Assembly: GCF_017161445.1 (NCBI RefSeq)
Contig: NZ_CP071060.1
Coordinates: forward strand, 3,844,001-3,908,000
Direction: 5' to 3'
DNA from: Niveibacterium microcysteis
GTDB taxonomy: Bacteria > Pseudomonadota > Gammaproteobacteria > Burkholderiales > Rhodocyclaceae
Length of the DNA stretch: 64,000 nucleotides
Below, piece by piece: positions 27,427-36,652 of this stretch. How positions within the stretch are numbered: position 1 is the first letter of the stretch; every line of letters starts with the position of its first letter. A model generated the notes under the pieces. The model worked only from the letters and a program-made list of their open reading frames with translations, was not told the origin of the DNA and made no database searches. Both the position numbers and the translations under genes were made by a program.

Positions 27427-28547
27427 TTCGCGACGCCCTGCTGCCACTGCTGCGGGCGCCCGAATGCGCCGCGCGACTTTCGCTACGCGAGTGGGATGAC
27501 GTGATCCGCCAGGCGCGCAACGCGAACCTGAGCGCTCGCATCGCCGCCGATCTCGAAGCCCACGAGTTGCTCGACGCGGTACCGCCCGGCCCGCGCCAAC
27601 ACCTCATCGCCGCGCGTGCGGTCGGCGCTCGGCAACGCATTGCTTCCTTGGCCGAGATAGATCGGGTACGCCGCGCGTTGGACGAATGCGGCATCCGCCT
27701 GGTTTTGCTGAAGGGCGCGGCTTATCTCGCGGCCAACCTGCCGGCGTCACGCGGTCGGGTTTTCGGTGACATCGACCTGCTGGTGCCTAAAGCTGCATTG
27801 CCGGACACCGAGTCGACGCTGCTGCGCCACGGCTGGATCAGTTCGCATCTGAACGCCTATGACCAGCGCTACTACCGCCAGTGGATGCACGAGCTGCCGC
27901 CGCTTCGCCACGTCAACCGCGGCAGTTCGCTGGATGTGCATCACAACATCCTGCCGCTCACCGCACGCCATCCACCTGACCCCGCGCTGCTGCTGGATCA
28001 GGCCGTGCCGGCCGCCGCCACGCCAGGCGTCTGGGTGCTGGCACCGGCCGACATGGTGTTGCACAGCGCCTGCCACCTGTTCCATGAAGGCGAACTGGAC
28101 AACGGCATGCGCGATCTCGTGGATCTGGACGGCCTGCTGCGACACTTCGCAAGTCAGGGCGCTTTCTGGCAATCGCTGGAAACGCGCGCTATCGCGCTGA
28201 ACCTGCAACGCCCGCTGCGCTATGCCTTGCACATGTGCTCGGTGATGCTTGCCACGCCAATCCCGCCGACGACACTCGCCTTCGGTGGCCGTTGGCCCAG
28301 CGATACGCGCGAGCGCCTGCTCGAACAGCTCTACCTGCGGGGGCTGCGGCCAAACGACCCAACCGCTGGCGACGCATGGACACCACTCGCACGTCAGCTT
28401 CTATACCTGCGCGGGCACTGGCTGCGGATGCCACCGCATCTGCTGACGGCGCATCTGGCGCGCAAGGCGTGGCGCAACTGGAGCGGCCACAGTGACGATG
28501 ACGAGGCGCCAGCGCCCGACGCCATCAAACCCGATCGACAACTGTAG
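27423..28547 (+). CDS. Nucleotidyltransferase family protein (NTP_transf_5-like)
   Basis: 374 residues. VLLKGAAYLAA (94-104) and GDIDLLVPK (115-123) form the catalytic start of the uncharacterised nucleotidyltransferase family, with DVHHNILPL further on supplying the third acidic position. The remainder is mostly helical. It would transfer a nucleotide to an unknown acceptor. Last gene of the cassette, coupled by ATGA to the kinase gene and followed by a strong terminator. Confidence 0.82.
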   Translation: MIRDALLPLLRAPECAARLSLREWDDVIRQARNANLSARIAADLEAHELLDAVPPGPRQHLIAARAVGARQRIASLAEIDRVRRALDECGIRLVLLKGAAYLAANLPASRGRVFGDIDLLVPKAALPDTESTLLRHGWISSHLNAYDQRYYRQWMHELPPLRHVNRGSSLDVHHNILPLTARHPPDPALLLDQAVPAAATPGVWVLAPADMVLHSACHLFHEGELDNGMRDLVDLDGLLRHFASQGAFWQSLETRAIALNLQRPLRYALHMCSVMLATPIPPTTLAFGGRWPSDTRERLLEQLYLRGLRPNDPTAGDAWTPLARQLLYLRGHWLRMPPHLLTAHLARKAWRNWSGHSDDDEAPAPDAIKPDRQL

Positions 28548-28553
28548 GCCGCA

Positions 28554-28589
28554 AACGAAAACGGCGACCCGAAGGTCGCCGTTTTCGTT
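28554..28589. terminator. Bidirectional intrinsic terminator
   Basis: AACGAAAACGGCGACC (28554-28569), loop CGAA, GGTCGCCGTTTTCGTT (28574-28589): a perfect 16-bp stem with A-rich and T-rich sides. It serves the plus-strand cassette and the convergent grxD-side transcript. Confidence 0.9.
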
Positions 28590-28601
28590 CAGCAGCGCCA
28601 A

Positions 28602-28928
28602 TCAGGCGCTGACGATTCCCGCTTCCTGCAGCATCTGCTGAAGCTCGCCGGACTGATACATCTCTTTCATGATGTCGCAGCCACCGACGAATTCTCCCTT
28701 GATGTAGAGCTGCGGAATCGTCGGCCAGTTTGCGTATTCCTTGATGCCTTGGCGAATGTCGTCGTCGGTCAGGACGTTCACCGACGCATACTGCGTAACG
28801 CCGAGCAGCTTGAGGATCTGCGCAGCGGTCGCGGAGAAACCACACTGCGGGAACTGCGGCGTGCCCTTCATGAAGAGCACCACCGGGTTCTCGGTGACCG
28901 TCTGGTGGATGATGTCTTGCACGCTCAT
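28602..28928 (-). CDS. grxD: Monothiol glutaredoxin Grx4-type
   Basis: 108 residues. The active site C-G-F-S (29-32) in TPQFPQCGFSATAAQIL, WPTIPQLYIKGEFVGGCDI and the overall length identify a CGFS glutaredoxin, which binds a glutathione-ligated 2Fe-2S cluster and passes it on or works with BolA proteins. It stands alone with its own terminator, and a near-consensus IscR site lies 24 nt upstream, which fits its Fe-S role. Confidence 0.96.
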   Translation of the reverse strand: MSVQDIIHQTVTENPVVLFMKGTPQFPQCGFSATAAQILKLLGVTQYASVNVLTDDDIRQGIKEYANWPTIPQLYIKGEFVGGCDIMKEMYQSGELQQMLQEAGIVSA

Positions 28929-28952
28929 GTAAATTCCTTCGGCTAAGTCAGA

Positions 28953-28977
28953 ATACCTGACTGATTCAATCAGGTAT
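28953..28977 (-). promoter_or_regulatory. Type 1 IscR-like operator upstream of grxD
   Basis: ATACCTGA (28953-28960), nine bases, TCAGGTAT (28970-28977): a perfect 8-bp inverted repeat. The 25-mer fits the published type 1 IscR consensus (ATASYYGACT, RWWW, YAGTCRRSTAT) at 24 of 25 positions by my count. It lies just upstream of the grxD start, where IscR could repress when Fe-S clusters are plentiful. Confidence 0.7.
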
Positions 28978-29018
28978 GTAGTCTAGAAAAAACCGCGCAC
29001 CGGGTCAAATCAAGCCGT

Positions 29019-29846
29019 TCAAACCGGCCGTCGTCCCAGCGTCACGCGGTCGTTGTCGCCCAGATCCTTCAGCGTCACGCAATCGGTATAGCCCGCCGCC
29101 AGCATCAATGCGCGCACGGCATCGCCTTGATCGTAGCCATGCTCGAACAGCAACCAGGCGCCCGGCTTCAGGCAAGCCCAGGCTTCGGTCGTGATGATGC
29201 GGATATCGCTGAGTCCGTCCGGGCCCGAGGCCAGCGCGCCGGGCGGCTCGAAGCGCACGTCGCCCTGCGCGAGATGCGGGTCTTCGGCGGCCACGTAAGG
29301 CGGGTTGGACGCGATCAGATCGAAAACCTCGCCTTGCACCGGCGTGCACCAGGGCCCTTCAAACCAGCGTACCTGAGCGCCCAGCCGTTCCGCGTTCTCG
29401 CGCGCAACCGACAGCGCGGCAGCGGAGACATCGACTGCCGACACCTGGGCATGCGGCGCTTCCAGCGCAATCGTGATCGCAATTGCGCCGCTGCCGGTGC
29501 CGAGATCGAGCACGCGGGGGGCACCGTCCGGCAGGTGTAGCAGCGCTTGTTCGACAAGTAGCTCGGTGTCAGGGCGCGGGATCAGCACCGCCGGTGACAC
29601 ACGAAAGACGCGGCCATAGAACTCGCGTTCGCCCAGCAGATAGGCAACCGGCTCCCCGGCTTCACGCCGAGCAATCCAGTCGACAAAACACTGCGCCGCA
29701 ACGTCGCTCAGCGGACGCTCCGGAAAGCCGACGATCGTGGCTGCGCGCTCCCCGCTCGCTTCGCGCAACAGCAACCGCGCTTCGGAAGCCGGCACTCGCC
29801 CGTGCGCCAAGGCCAGCGCGTCGCCCAGCGTTACGGGAAGGCTCAT
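29019..29846 (-). CDS. prmC: Release factor glutamine methyltransferase
   Basis: About 275 residues. It methylates the GGQ glutamine of release factors. The SAM site LDLGTGSGAIAITIALE and the catalytic SNPPYVA are present, with RPDTELLVEQALLHL upstream. Its substrate RF1 (prfA) is encoded immediately upstream. The start at 29846 (MSLPVTLGDAL) is preferred over 29864. Confidence 0.95.
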   Translation of the reverse strand: MSLPVTLGDALALAHGRVPASEARLLLREASGERAATIVGFPERPLSDVAAQCFVDWIARREAGEPVAYLLGEREFYGRVFRVSPAVLIPRPDTELLVEQALLHLPDGAPRVLDLGTGSGAIAITIALEAPHAQVSAVDVSAAALSVARENAERLGAQVRWFEGPWCTPVQGEVFDLIASNPPYVAAEDPHLAQGDVRFEPPGALASGPDGLSDIRIITTEAWACLKPGAWLLFEHGYDQGDAVRALMLAAGYTDCVTLKDLGDNDRVTLGRRPV

Positions 29847-29925
29847 TGGTGGGCGCCTCGCCAATCGTATGCGCAGCGCACCGCGGGACGGTTATCGCTC
29901 GCTCGCGCTGGCCAGCCCTGCGCGC

Positions 29926-31008
29926 TCACACAACCTCGGTCAGCGCGGCCAATTGTTCGGCCTGGTGTTCGCGCGTGAGGGCGTCGATCAGTTCGTCCAG
30001 ATCGCCTTCCACCACCATGTCCAGCTTGTGCAGCGTGAGGTTGATGCGGTGGTCGGTCACGCGGCCCTGCGGGTAGTTGTAGGTGCGGATGCGTTCTGAG
30101 CGGTCGCCGCTGCCGATCAGGCTCTTGCGATGCGCAGCCTGCTTGCTCGCCTGCTCGCGGACTTGCGCGTCCTTGATCCGCGCCGCCAGCACCGACATCG
30201 CCTGAGCCTTGTTGCGATGCTGTGAGCGGTCGTCCTGACACTCGACGACGATGCCGGTCGGCAAATGGGTGATGCGCACCGCGGAATCGGTTTTGTTGAT
30301 GTGCTGGCCGCCGGCGCCGCTGGCGCGGAAGGTGTCGATACGCAGATCGGCCGGATTGATCTCGACGTCAGCAACTTCGTCGACTTCCGGCAGGATCGCG
30401 ACGGTGCACGCGGAGGTGTGGATGCGGCCCTGCGTTTCAGTGACCGGCACGCGCTGCACACGATGCCCGCCGGACTCGAACTTCAACTTCGAGTAGGCGC
30501 CGTCGCCGACGATGCGCGCGATCGCCTCCTTGTAGCCTCCGAGATCCGATTCATTCACCGACACGAGTTCGACGCGCCAGCCCTGGCGTTCCGCATAGCG
30601 GGTGTACATCCGCAACAGCACGCCGGCAAACAGCGCAGCCTCTTCGCCGCCGGTACCCGCGCGCACTTCGAGGAACAGGTTGCGGGCGTCGTTCGGGTCC
30701 TTCGGCAGCAACGCGAGTTGCAGGTCGGCATCCAGGCGCGCGATCGCGCCGCGCGCCGCATCGATCTCTTCCTGCGCAAAGGCCTTCATGTCGGGATCGC
30801 CCAGCAGATCCTGCGCGGCCCGCAGGTCGCCTTCGGCACGCAGGTAGTCGCGCCACAGCGCCACCACCGGCGAAAGTTCAGCATGCTCGCGGTTCAGGCG
30901 ACGATAGCGATCGAGGTCGCTGGTGACATCCTCGCTGCCCAGCATCTGGTCGAGTTCTTCCAGACGGTGCACGAGCTGTTCGAGTTTTTCCCGGATACTG
31001 GGTTTCAT
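29926..31008 (-). CDS. prfA: Peptide chain release factor 1
   Basis: 360 residues, full length. It recognises [25 protein letters not shown] carries the GGQ loop that triggers peptide release and is the target of Prm[21 protein letters not shown] is the adjacent family signature. It lies between hemA (39 nt upstream) and prmC in a widely conserved order. Confidence 0.97.
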   Translation of the reverse strand: MKPSIREKLEQLVHRLEELDQMLGSEDVTSDLDRYRRLNREHAELSPVVALWRDYLRAEGDLRAAQDLLGDPDMKAFAQEEIDAARGAIARLDADLQLALLPKDPNDARNLFLEVRAGTGGEEAALFAGVLLRMYTRYAERQGWRVELVSVNESDLGGYKEAIARIVGDGAYSKLKFESGGHRVQRVPVTETQGRIHTSACTVAILPEVDEVADVEINPADLRIDTFRASGAGGQHINKTDSAVRITHLPTGIVVECQDDRSQHRNKAQAMSVLAARIKDAQVREQASKQAAHRKSLIGSGDRSERIRTYNYPQGRVTDHRINLTLHKLDMVVEGDLDELIDALTREHQAEQLAALTEVV

Positions 31009-31047
31009 GGTGTCTCGGCAAAGCGGCGGCGCGTGCCCCGCTCAGCG

Positions 31048-32298
31048 CTAGGAACGATCGAGATTGAACAGGCGACGCACGAACTCGGCAGCTTCGCCGA
31101 CCTGCTCGCCGTCCGCGCGGTTGAGGAATTGCGTCGGGCCATGCATCAGCTTGTTGGTGATGCCCTGCGACAGCGCTTCGAGCACGGCCTGCGGATCTTC
31201 GCCGCGCGCCAGGCGCGCCATCGCGCGCTCGAGTTCGGCCTGCCGAACTGCGTCGGCGCGGCTGCGCAGTGCGCGGATCGCCGGCACCGCATCGCGCGCC
31301 TCGACCCAGTGCAGGAAGTGGGATACCTGATCGGTGATGATCGCCTCAGCCTGCACCACGGCCTGCTGGCGCGACTCGACGCCCGCTTCGACGACCTGCG
31401 CAAGATCATCGACGGTGTAGAGGAACACATCGTCGAGCTTTGCGATTTCGGCTTCGATATCGCGCGGCACAGCCAGGTCGACCATCACCATTGGGCGATG
31501 GCGGCGTTGCTTGAGCGCACGTTCGACCATGCCCAATCCGATGATCGGCAAGGGGCTCGCGGTGCAGCTCACGACCACGTCGTAACGGCCGAGGACGTCC
31601 GGCAAGGCGTCGAGCGTAAGGGCGTCGCCCGCGAAACGCGCGGCAAGCGCCTCGGCACGGGCCGGCGTGCGGTTGGCAATGGTCAGCTGGCGCGGGCGGC
31701 AACCGGCGAAGTGCGCAGCGCAAAGCTCAACCATCTCGCCCGCGCCGACGAACAGCACGCGCTGCTCTTCAATCGTCGAGAAGATCCGCTCTGACAAACG
31801 CACCGCGGCGGCGGCCATCGACACGATGTTGGCGCCGATCGCGGTGGTCGAGCGGACTTCCTTCGCGACCGAGAAAGTGCGCTGGAAGAGCTTGTGCAGC
31901 AGCGTGCCAAGCGTGCCGGCCTCTTCGGCCAGCCGCGCTGCCTGCTTCATCTGGCCGAGGATCTGCGGCTCGCCCAGCACCATCGAATCGAGGCCGGACG
32001 CAACGCGGAACATGTGCCGCACGGCGGCGTCGTGCTGCAGCGTGAAGAGATGCGGCGAAATCTGCGACAACGCAACGCGGTGGAAATCCGCCAACCAGTC
32101 GGCCACGGCTTCGGGCGTTTCGGTCGCACAGTACAACTCGGTGCGGTTGCAGGTCGACAAGATCGCCGCCTCGCGCACCGGACGTTCGCGTACCAGGCGT
32201 GACAAAGCCTCCGACAGCCCGTCGGGCTGAAAAGCCACCTGTTCACGCAGGGTGACCGGCGCGGAATGGTGATTGAGGCCTAGCGCAAACAGTTGCAT
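31048..32298 (-). CDS. hemA: Glutamyl-tRNA reductase
   Basis: About 416 residues. First committed step of C5 heme synthesis, glutamyl-tRNA to glutamate semialdehyde. The N-terminal [30 protein letters not shown] with the catalytic Cys, [19 protein letters not shown] and an NADPH-binding [15 protein letters not shown] are present. The start at 32298 gives the canonical [14 protein letters not shown]. Together with hemF and hemCDXY this window carries most of the early and one late heme step. Confidence 0.96.
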   Translation of the reverse strand: MQLFALGLNHHSAPVTLREQVAFQPDGLSEALSRLVRERPVREAAILSTCNRTELYCATETPEAVADWLADFHRVALSQISPHLFTLQHDAAVRHMFRVASGLDSMVLGEPQILGQMKQAARLAEEAGTLGTLLHKLFQRTFSVAKEVRSTTAIGANIVSMAAAAVRLSERIFSTIEEQRVLFVGAGEMVELCAAHFAGCRPRQLTIANRTPARAEALAARFAGDALTLDALPDVLGRYDVVVSCTASPLPIIGLGMVERALKQRRHRPMVMVDLAVPRDIEAEIAKLDDVFLYTVDDLAQVVEAGVESRQQAVVQAEAIITDQVSHFLHWVEARDAVPAIRALRSRADAVRQAELERAMARLARGEDPQAVLEALSQGITNKLMHGPTQFLNRADGEQVGEAAEFVRRLFNLDRS

Positions 32299-32372
32299 CG
32301 AATCGGGCTGGGTCTGGAACCGTGTCAATTACATCACTGGGGCCCGGCGGGGGAGAAGCTCGCCCAGCCGAT

Positions 32373-32394
32373 TTGCTTGAGCCAATTCAAGCAA
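32373..32394. promoter_or_regulatory. Inverted repeat between hemA and a response regulator gene
   Basis: TTGCTTGA (32373-32380), six bases, TCAAGCAA (32387-32394), a perfect 8-bp inverted repeat. A second palindrome, GTAACGTTAC, lies at 32422-32431. Both sit in the divergent intergenic region and are candidate operators for hemA, the two-component operon or both. Confidence 0.5.
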
Positions 32395-32520
32395 CCGCCC
32401 GGGGCCATGGACCAGGATCACGTAACGTTACAGTTTACCATCCGGCACCGCATCGTCGGCATTCGGCTTACGCGGCACTATCTGCGCCGGCAGGCATCAA
32501 GGCAGGGGCTCGGGAGAACC

Positions 32521-33198
32521 ATGCGCATTCTGTTGATCGAAGACGACGAGATGGTCGCCGCGGGGATTTCCGAAGGCCTGCAACGTCACGGATTCGAGCT
32601 TGACCGCCTGGCCTCGGCCGAACACGCGATACCCGCGCTGGCCGCGGTTGCCTACGATCTGGCAATCGTCGATCTGGGCCTGCCGGGCGTCGACGGCATG
32701 GCGCTGATCCGTGAGATGCGGCGGCGTGGCCATGCGCTGCCGGTGCTTATCCTGACCGCACGCGACCGGCTCGAAGACCGTGTGGAGGGCCTCGAAGGCG
32801 GCGGCGACGACTACCTGACCAAGCCCTTCATGCTGCCGGAGCTGGTGGCGCGGGTCCGCGCGCTGATCCGCCGCAGCCGCGCATCGTCCAGCTCCGAACT
32901 GGCATTCGGCGCGTTGCAGCTGGACCTCGGTCAGCGCACCGCCGCCTGCGCGGGCCGCACGCTGGATCTGACCGGGCGTGAGTGGAATGTGCTGGAGCAG
33001 ATGATGCTGGCCGCACCGCGCGTAGTCGCAAAGCAGAAACTCGCCGACAGCCTCAGCCGCTGGGACCGCGAGATCACCGACAACGCGGTGGAGATCTACG
33101 TCTCACGCTTGCGCAGCAAGCTGGCGGATAGCGGCGTCGTGATCCGCACTGTGCGCGGCATAGGCTACCGGCTTGAAACGGAGCGCAGTGATGCATGA
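32521..33198 (+). CDS. OmpR-family response regulator
   Basis: 225 residues. Receiver domain with LLIEDDEMVAAGI, phosphoacceptor Asp in AIVDLGLPGVDGM and YLTKPFMLPELVARV. C-terminal winged helix with RTLDLTGREWNVLEQMM and AVEIYVSRLRSKL. The start at 32521 has GGAG upstream. It overlaps the kinase start by 8 nt. It is likely to control the electron-transfer genes immediately downstream (inference from position). Confidence 0.94.
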   Translation: MRILLIEDDEMVAAGISEGLQRHGFELDRLASAEHAIPALAAVAYDLAIVDLGLPGVDGMALIREMRRRGHALPVLILTARDRLEDRVEGLEGGGDDYLTKPFMLPELVARVRALIRRSRASSSSELAFGALQLDLGQRTAACAGRTLDLTGREWNVLEQMMLAAPRVVAKQKLADSLSRWDREITDNAVEIYVSRLRSKLADSGVVIRTVRGIGYRLETERSDA

Positions 33199-34582
33199 GC
33201 GTCGCGCACCACTTGCCCTGCGCGGGCGCCTCTTGGCGGTGCTGGCACTGCCGCTGCTGGTACTGATGGTGATCGGCACTGTCGCTGACTACCGACAAGC
33301 GTCGCGCGTTGCCAACGAAGCCTACGACCACTCGCTCGCCAGCACCGCGGTGGCGCTCGCCTCGCGGCTGGACGATGAAGACGGCGATGTCGACGTCGAC
33401 CTGCCGAAGCAGGCGGAAGCGGTGCTGCGAGCGGACAGCGTAGACAAGGTCTTCCTGCTGGTGGCCGATCCGCAAGGCCGCATCCGCGCCGGAGACAAGG
33501 AGTTGCTGCCGTTTGTCGCCGATGTGGAATCCCCCACACCCGCGTTCCGCACACTGCGCATCGGGCACGACAAGGTGCGCGTAGCCGCGCTGCGGCATCG
33601 CACCGGCCGCACGGTCGCAACCGTGGTGGTTGCCGAGACGCTGCTCAAGCGCGAGCGCGCCGCACGCCAGATCGTCGTCACGACGATCCTCGCCAACCTG
33701 GCGCAGACGCTCGCGGCGCTAGCGATCCTGTTCTTCGGTGTGCGCTATGCGCTGCGCCCGCTCGACGCCGTGTCTGAGCAGGTCGCCAGACGCTCGCCGG
33801 ACAAGCTTGATCCGATTCCGGACGACGACGCGCCGCGCGAAATCCGCCCGCTGCTCGCTGCGATCAATCGCCTGATGCACTCGCTGAGCGAGGCTGGCAT
33901 CGCCCAGCGCGCGTTCATCTCGAATGCCGCACATCAATTGCGAACGCCCATCACCGGTCTGCAAACGCAACTGGAGCTGGCCGCCGATTCACTGCCCGCA
34001 GAGGCCCGCCCCCGCATTGCTCGCTTGCTCGCGGCCACCTCGAAGCTGGCCCACCTGACCCACCAGCTGCTCGCGCTTGCGCGATCGGCCCCTGAAGCCA
34101 CCGACCCGGCGCGCCACCAGATCGTGGCGCTCGATCAATTGCTGGAAGAGGCGGCGACCGACTTTGTCGACCGCGCGCTCGCACACCAGATCGACCTCGG
34201 CTTCGCCCCCGCCCCCGCCGCAGTGCGGGGCTCGCAATGGCTGCTGAAGGAACTGCTCGCCAACCTGATCGACAACGCCTTGCAGTACTGCCCGCCTGGC
34301 GCGCATGTCACGGCACGCTGCGGCAGCGCCGCCGACGGCAGCGCCTGGCTGGAAGTGGAAGACGACGGACCGGGCATCCCCGAATCGCTGCGAGAGCGGA
34401 TCTTTGAACGCTTCTTCAGGCTCGCGACCGACCAGGAGCAGGGCTCCGGCCTTGGGCTCGCGATCGTCAAGGAGGTCGCACTGCGGCACGGTGCCGAGGT
34501 TCAGGTGCTGACGCCGGCGGGCGGCCAAGGCGTGTGCTTCCGCATCCGCTTTCCGCAACAGGTGCTTGCAATCGGCGGCTAA
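33191..34582 (+). CDS. Sensor histidine kinase, two membrane spans
   Basis: About 463 residues. Membrane helix near 15-38, a periplasmic segment of about 120 residues (QAEAVLRADSVDKVFLLVAD) resembling the QseC/TctE sensor loop, a second helix near 165-185, then H-box AFISNAAHQLRTPITGLQ and an ATPase ending with GSGLGLAIVKEVALRHG. ATG 33191 is preferred over upstream TTG or GTG because it has GGAG spacing and overlaps the regulator stop. Confidence 0.93.
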   Translation: MHERRAPLALRGRLLAVLALPLLVLMVIGTVADYRQASRVANEAYDHSLASTAVALASRLDDEDGDVDVDLPKQAEAVLRADSVDKVFLLVADPQGRIRAGDKELLPFVADVESPTPAFRTLRIGHDKVRVAALRHRTGRTVATVVVAETLLKRERAARQIVVTTILANLAQTLAALAILFFGVRYALRPLDAVSEQVARRSPDKLDPIPDDDAPREIRPLLAAINRLMHSLSEAGIAQRAFISNAAHQLRTPITGLQTQLELAADSLPAEARPRIARLLAATSKLAHLTHQLLALARSAPEATDPARHQIVALDQLLEEAATDFVDRALAHQIDLGFAPAPAAVRGSQWLLKELLANLIDNALQYCPPGAHVTARCGSAADGSAWLEVEDDGPGIPESLRERIFERFFRLATDQEQGSGLGLAIVKEVALRHGAEVQVLTPAGGQGVCFRIRFPQQVLAIGG

Positions 34583-34647
34583 CGCCGACAGGTTTCCGAA
34601 AGCTTGCAACCGCTAGGGTCCGGGGTGTCTCACTCTGGAGCCCCGGC

Positions 34648-35220
34648 ATGCAAGCCCAAACCTTCACGCTCGACGACGCTGGCCCCGCAACCGCCGGGCA
34701 CGCCGCGTCGATCAAGTTCTTCCACTGGGCAACCGTCATCGCAATCGTTGCCGCCGCCGCAGCGGTGCTGCTACGCGAGCTGATCGACGACAAGACCCTG
34801 CGTCTGATCCTGATCGAAACCCACCGCAGCTTCGGCGTTGTGGTGTTGATGCTGATGGCGGGCCGCCTCGTCGCGCGCCGCGTCAGCGGCCACGCCAGCG
34901 CCGCGCAGGATCTGGGCCCACTGCCGCGTATCGGCGCGGCGCTGACGCATCTGGCGCTGTACGGGCTGATGGCGGGCCTGCCACTGCTGGGCTGGGCGCT
35001 CACCAATGCGAACGGCAAGGCGGTGCGCCTGCTCGGGCTGATCGAATTGCCGCGCATCGTTGCGGCCGATCTTGACCTCGCAGACAGCCTCGCCGACTGG
35101 CACCTGCGCGCCGCCTGGGCGCTGCTGATCATGGTGCTCGCACACGCGGGCGCAGCCCTTTGGCACCACTTCTTCCGCCGCGACGCCGTACTCGTCGCGA
35201 TGCTGCCGCGGCGCCGCTGA
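34648..35220 (+). CDS. Cytochrome b561-type membrane protein
   Basis: 190 residues with four hydrophobic helices (about 28-48, 55-75, 93-113, 150-170). Histidines FFHWAT, ETHRSFG, WHLRAAW and LAHAGAALWHH lie at helix positions typical of di-heme cytochrome b561. It would exchange electrons between the quinone pool and a periplasmic carrier. TGGAG lies ahead of the start at 34648; the longer frame from 34534 lacks membrane or signal character. It is 65 nt after the kinase and 46 nt before a porin-cytochrome gene. Confidence 0.88.
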   Translation: MQAQTFTLDDAGPATAGHAASIKFFHWATVIAIVAAAAAVLLRELIDDKTLRLILIETHRSFGVVVLMLMAGRLVARRVSGHASAAQDLGPLPRIGAALTHLALYGLMAGLPLLGWALTNANGKAVRLLGLIELPRIVAADLDLADSLADWHLRAAWALLIMVLAHAGAALWHHFFRRDAVLVAMLPRRR

Positions 35221-35266
35221 GCGCAGCCCAATCACCTGTTTTCTGCAAACCCACAAGGGGATCTCG

Positions 35267-36637
35267 ATGCAAGTATTCACTTCGCTCGCCCGTGCGCTCG
35301 CCCGCCGCGGGCGTCTGTTGCGATGGCTGGCCGCCGGCACCATTGCCGCAGCCGTCGCCCAACCCGCCCTGGCCCTGCCCAGCTTTGCGCGCCAGACCGG
35401 CATGGAATGCGCCGCCTGCCACGTCGGCGCCTACGGCCCGCAACTCACGCCGGCCGGCATCCGCTTCAAGCTGAGCGGCTATACCGACAGCGACGGACAG
35501 GGCAGCAAGATTCCGCTCTCCGCGATGCTGGTCGGGGGCTTTGACCGCACGGCCAAGGATCTGACCGATCCGCCCACCGAGCACACGAAGACCAACAGCA
35601 ACGCCGTTGCACAGGAGGTCTCCGTTTTCCTCGCCGGCCGGCTCGCCGACAAGCTCGGCGCGTTCGTGCAGACGACCTATGCCGGCGCCGAACGCAAGAC
35701 CGCGATCGACAACGCCGAGCTGCGCGCGGCGGATACCTTCAGTGTCGGCGGCAAGGATCTGATCGCCGGGCTTTCGTTGAACAACAACCCGACCCTGTCC
35801 GATCCGTTCAACACCGCGCCCGCCTGGCGCTTCCCGTACATGGCGACGGAGCTCGCGCCGGCGCCAGCGTCGCCGCTGATTGCCGGTGGCCTCGGCCAAC
35901 ATGTGCTGGGGGTCTCCGCCTACGGCATGTACGACAACCACTACTACGCCGAGCTTGGCACCTACAAGGCGCTGTCGGCATCGACGCTCGACAAACTCGG
36001 GCTGCAGGATGAAGTCGGCCGTCTCACGCCCAACGCTTACTGGCGCCTCGCCTATTTCGGCGACCTGAAGAAGCAGGCCTACCACGTCGGCCTGTTCGGT
36101 CTCAACGCGGGCGTGCAGCCTGATCGTGTGCAAGGCCCGGCCAACCGCTACAACGACATCGGCGTCGATGCGTCCTACCAGTTCCTCGGCACCCGCGAGC
36201 ACATCGGCACCGTGTACGCGAGCTACATTCACGAGAAGCAGAAGCGTGATGTGGCGTACGCCAACGGCGAAGCAGAGAACCAGAGCGGCACGCTGAAGGA
36301 AATGCAGCTCAACGCGTCCTACTACTACGACCAGACCTGGGGGCTCACCGCCAGCACCTTCCGCACCAAGGGCAGCAGCGATGCGCTGCTGTACGCCCCG
36401 GCGCCGGACATGGGTAGCGCGACCGGCTCGCCCAACACCACCGGCTACATGCTGCAGGCGGACTGGACGCCGTGGGGCAAGGAATCGTCCTGGGGGTCGC
36501 CGTGGGCGAACCTGCGCCTGGGCGCCCAGTACACCTGGTACACCCGCTTCAATGGAGAGAGCAACAACTACGACGGATACGGCCGCAACGCGCGTGACAA
36601 CAACACGCTCTACCTGTTTGCCTGGACCTCGTTCTGA
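35267..36637 (+). CDS. Outer-membrane barrel with N-terminal monoheme cytochrome c (Cyc2-like layout)
   Basis: 456 residues. A signal peptide ends near ALA (about 36). One heme motif C-A-A-C-H (48-52) follows within FARQTGMECAACHVGAYG and then LTPAGIRFKLSGY. The rest (about 75-456) alternates polar and hydrophobic residues, is rich in Tyr/Trp/Gly, has repeated strand-like segments such as AYWRLAYFGDLKKQAYHVG, and ends in Phe (FAWTSF), as expected of an outer-membrane barrel. One heme fused to a barrel is the architecture of Cyc2 iron oxidases; the assignment is by architecture, not alignment. Partners on both sides are cytochromes. Confidence 0.8.
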   Translation: MQVFTSLARALARRGRLLRWLAAGTIAAAVAQPALALPSFARQTGMECAACHVGAYGPQLTPAGIRFKLSGYTDSDGQGSKIPLSAMLVGGFDRTAKDLTDPPTEHTKTNSNAVAQEVSVFLAGRLADKLGAFVQTTYAGAERKTAIDNAELRAADTFSVGGKDLIAGLSLNNNPTLSDPFNTAPAWRFPYMATELAPAPASPLIAGGLGQHVLGVSAYGMYDNHYYAELGTYKALSASTLDKLGLQDEVGRLTPNAYWRLAYFGDLKKQAYHVGLFGLNAGVQPDRVQGPANRYNDIGVDASYQFLGTREHIGTVYASYIHEKQKRDVAYANGEAENQSGTLKEMQLNASYYYDQTWGLTASTFRTKGSSDALLYAPAPDMGSATGSPNTTGYMLQADWTPWGKESSWGSPWANLRLGAQYTWYTRFNGESNNYDGYGRNARDNNTLYLFAWTSF

Positions 36638-36652
36638 GCCATGGAGCCAAAG

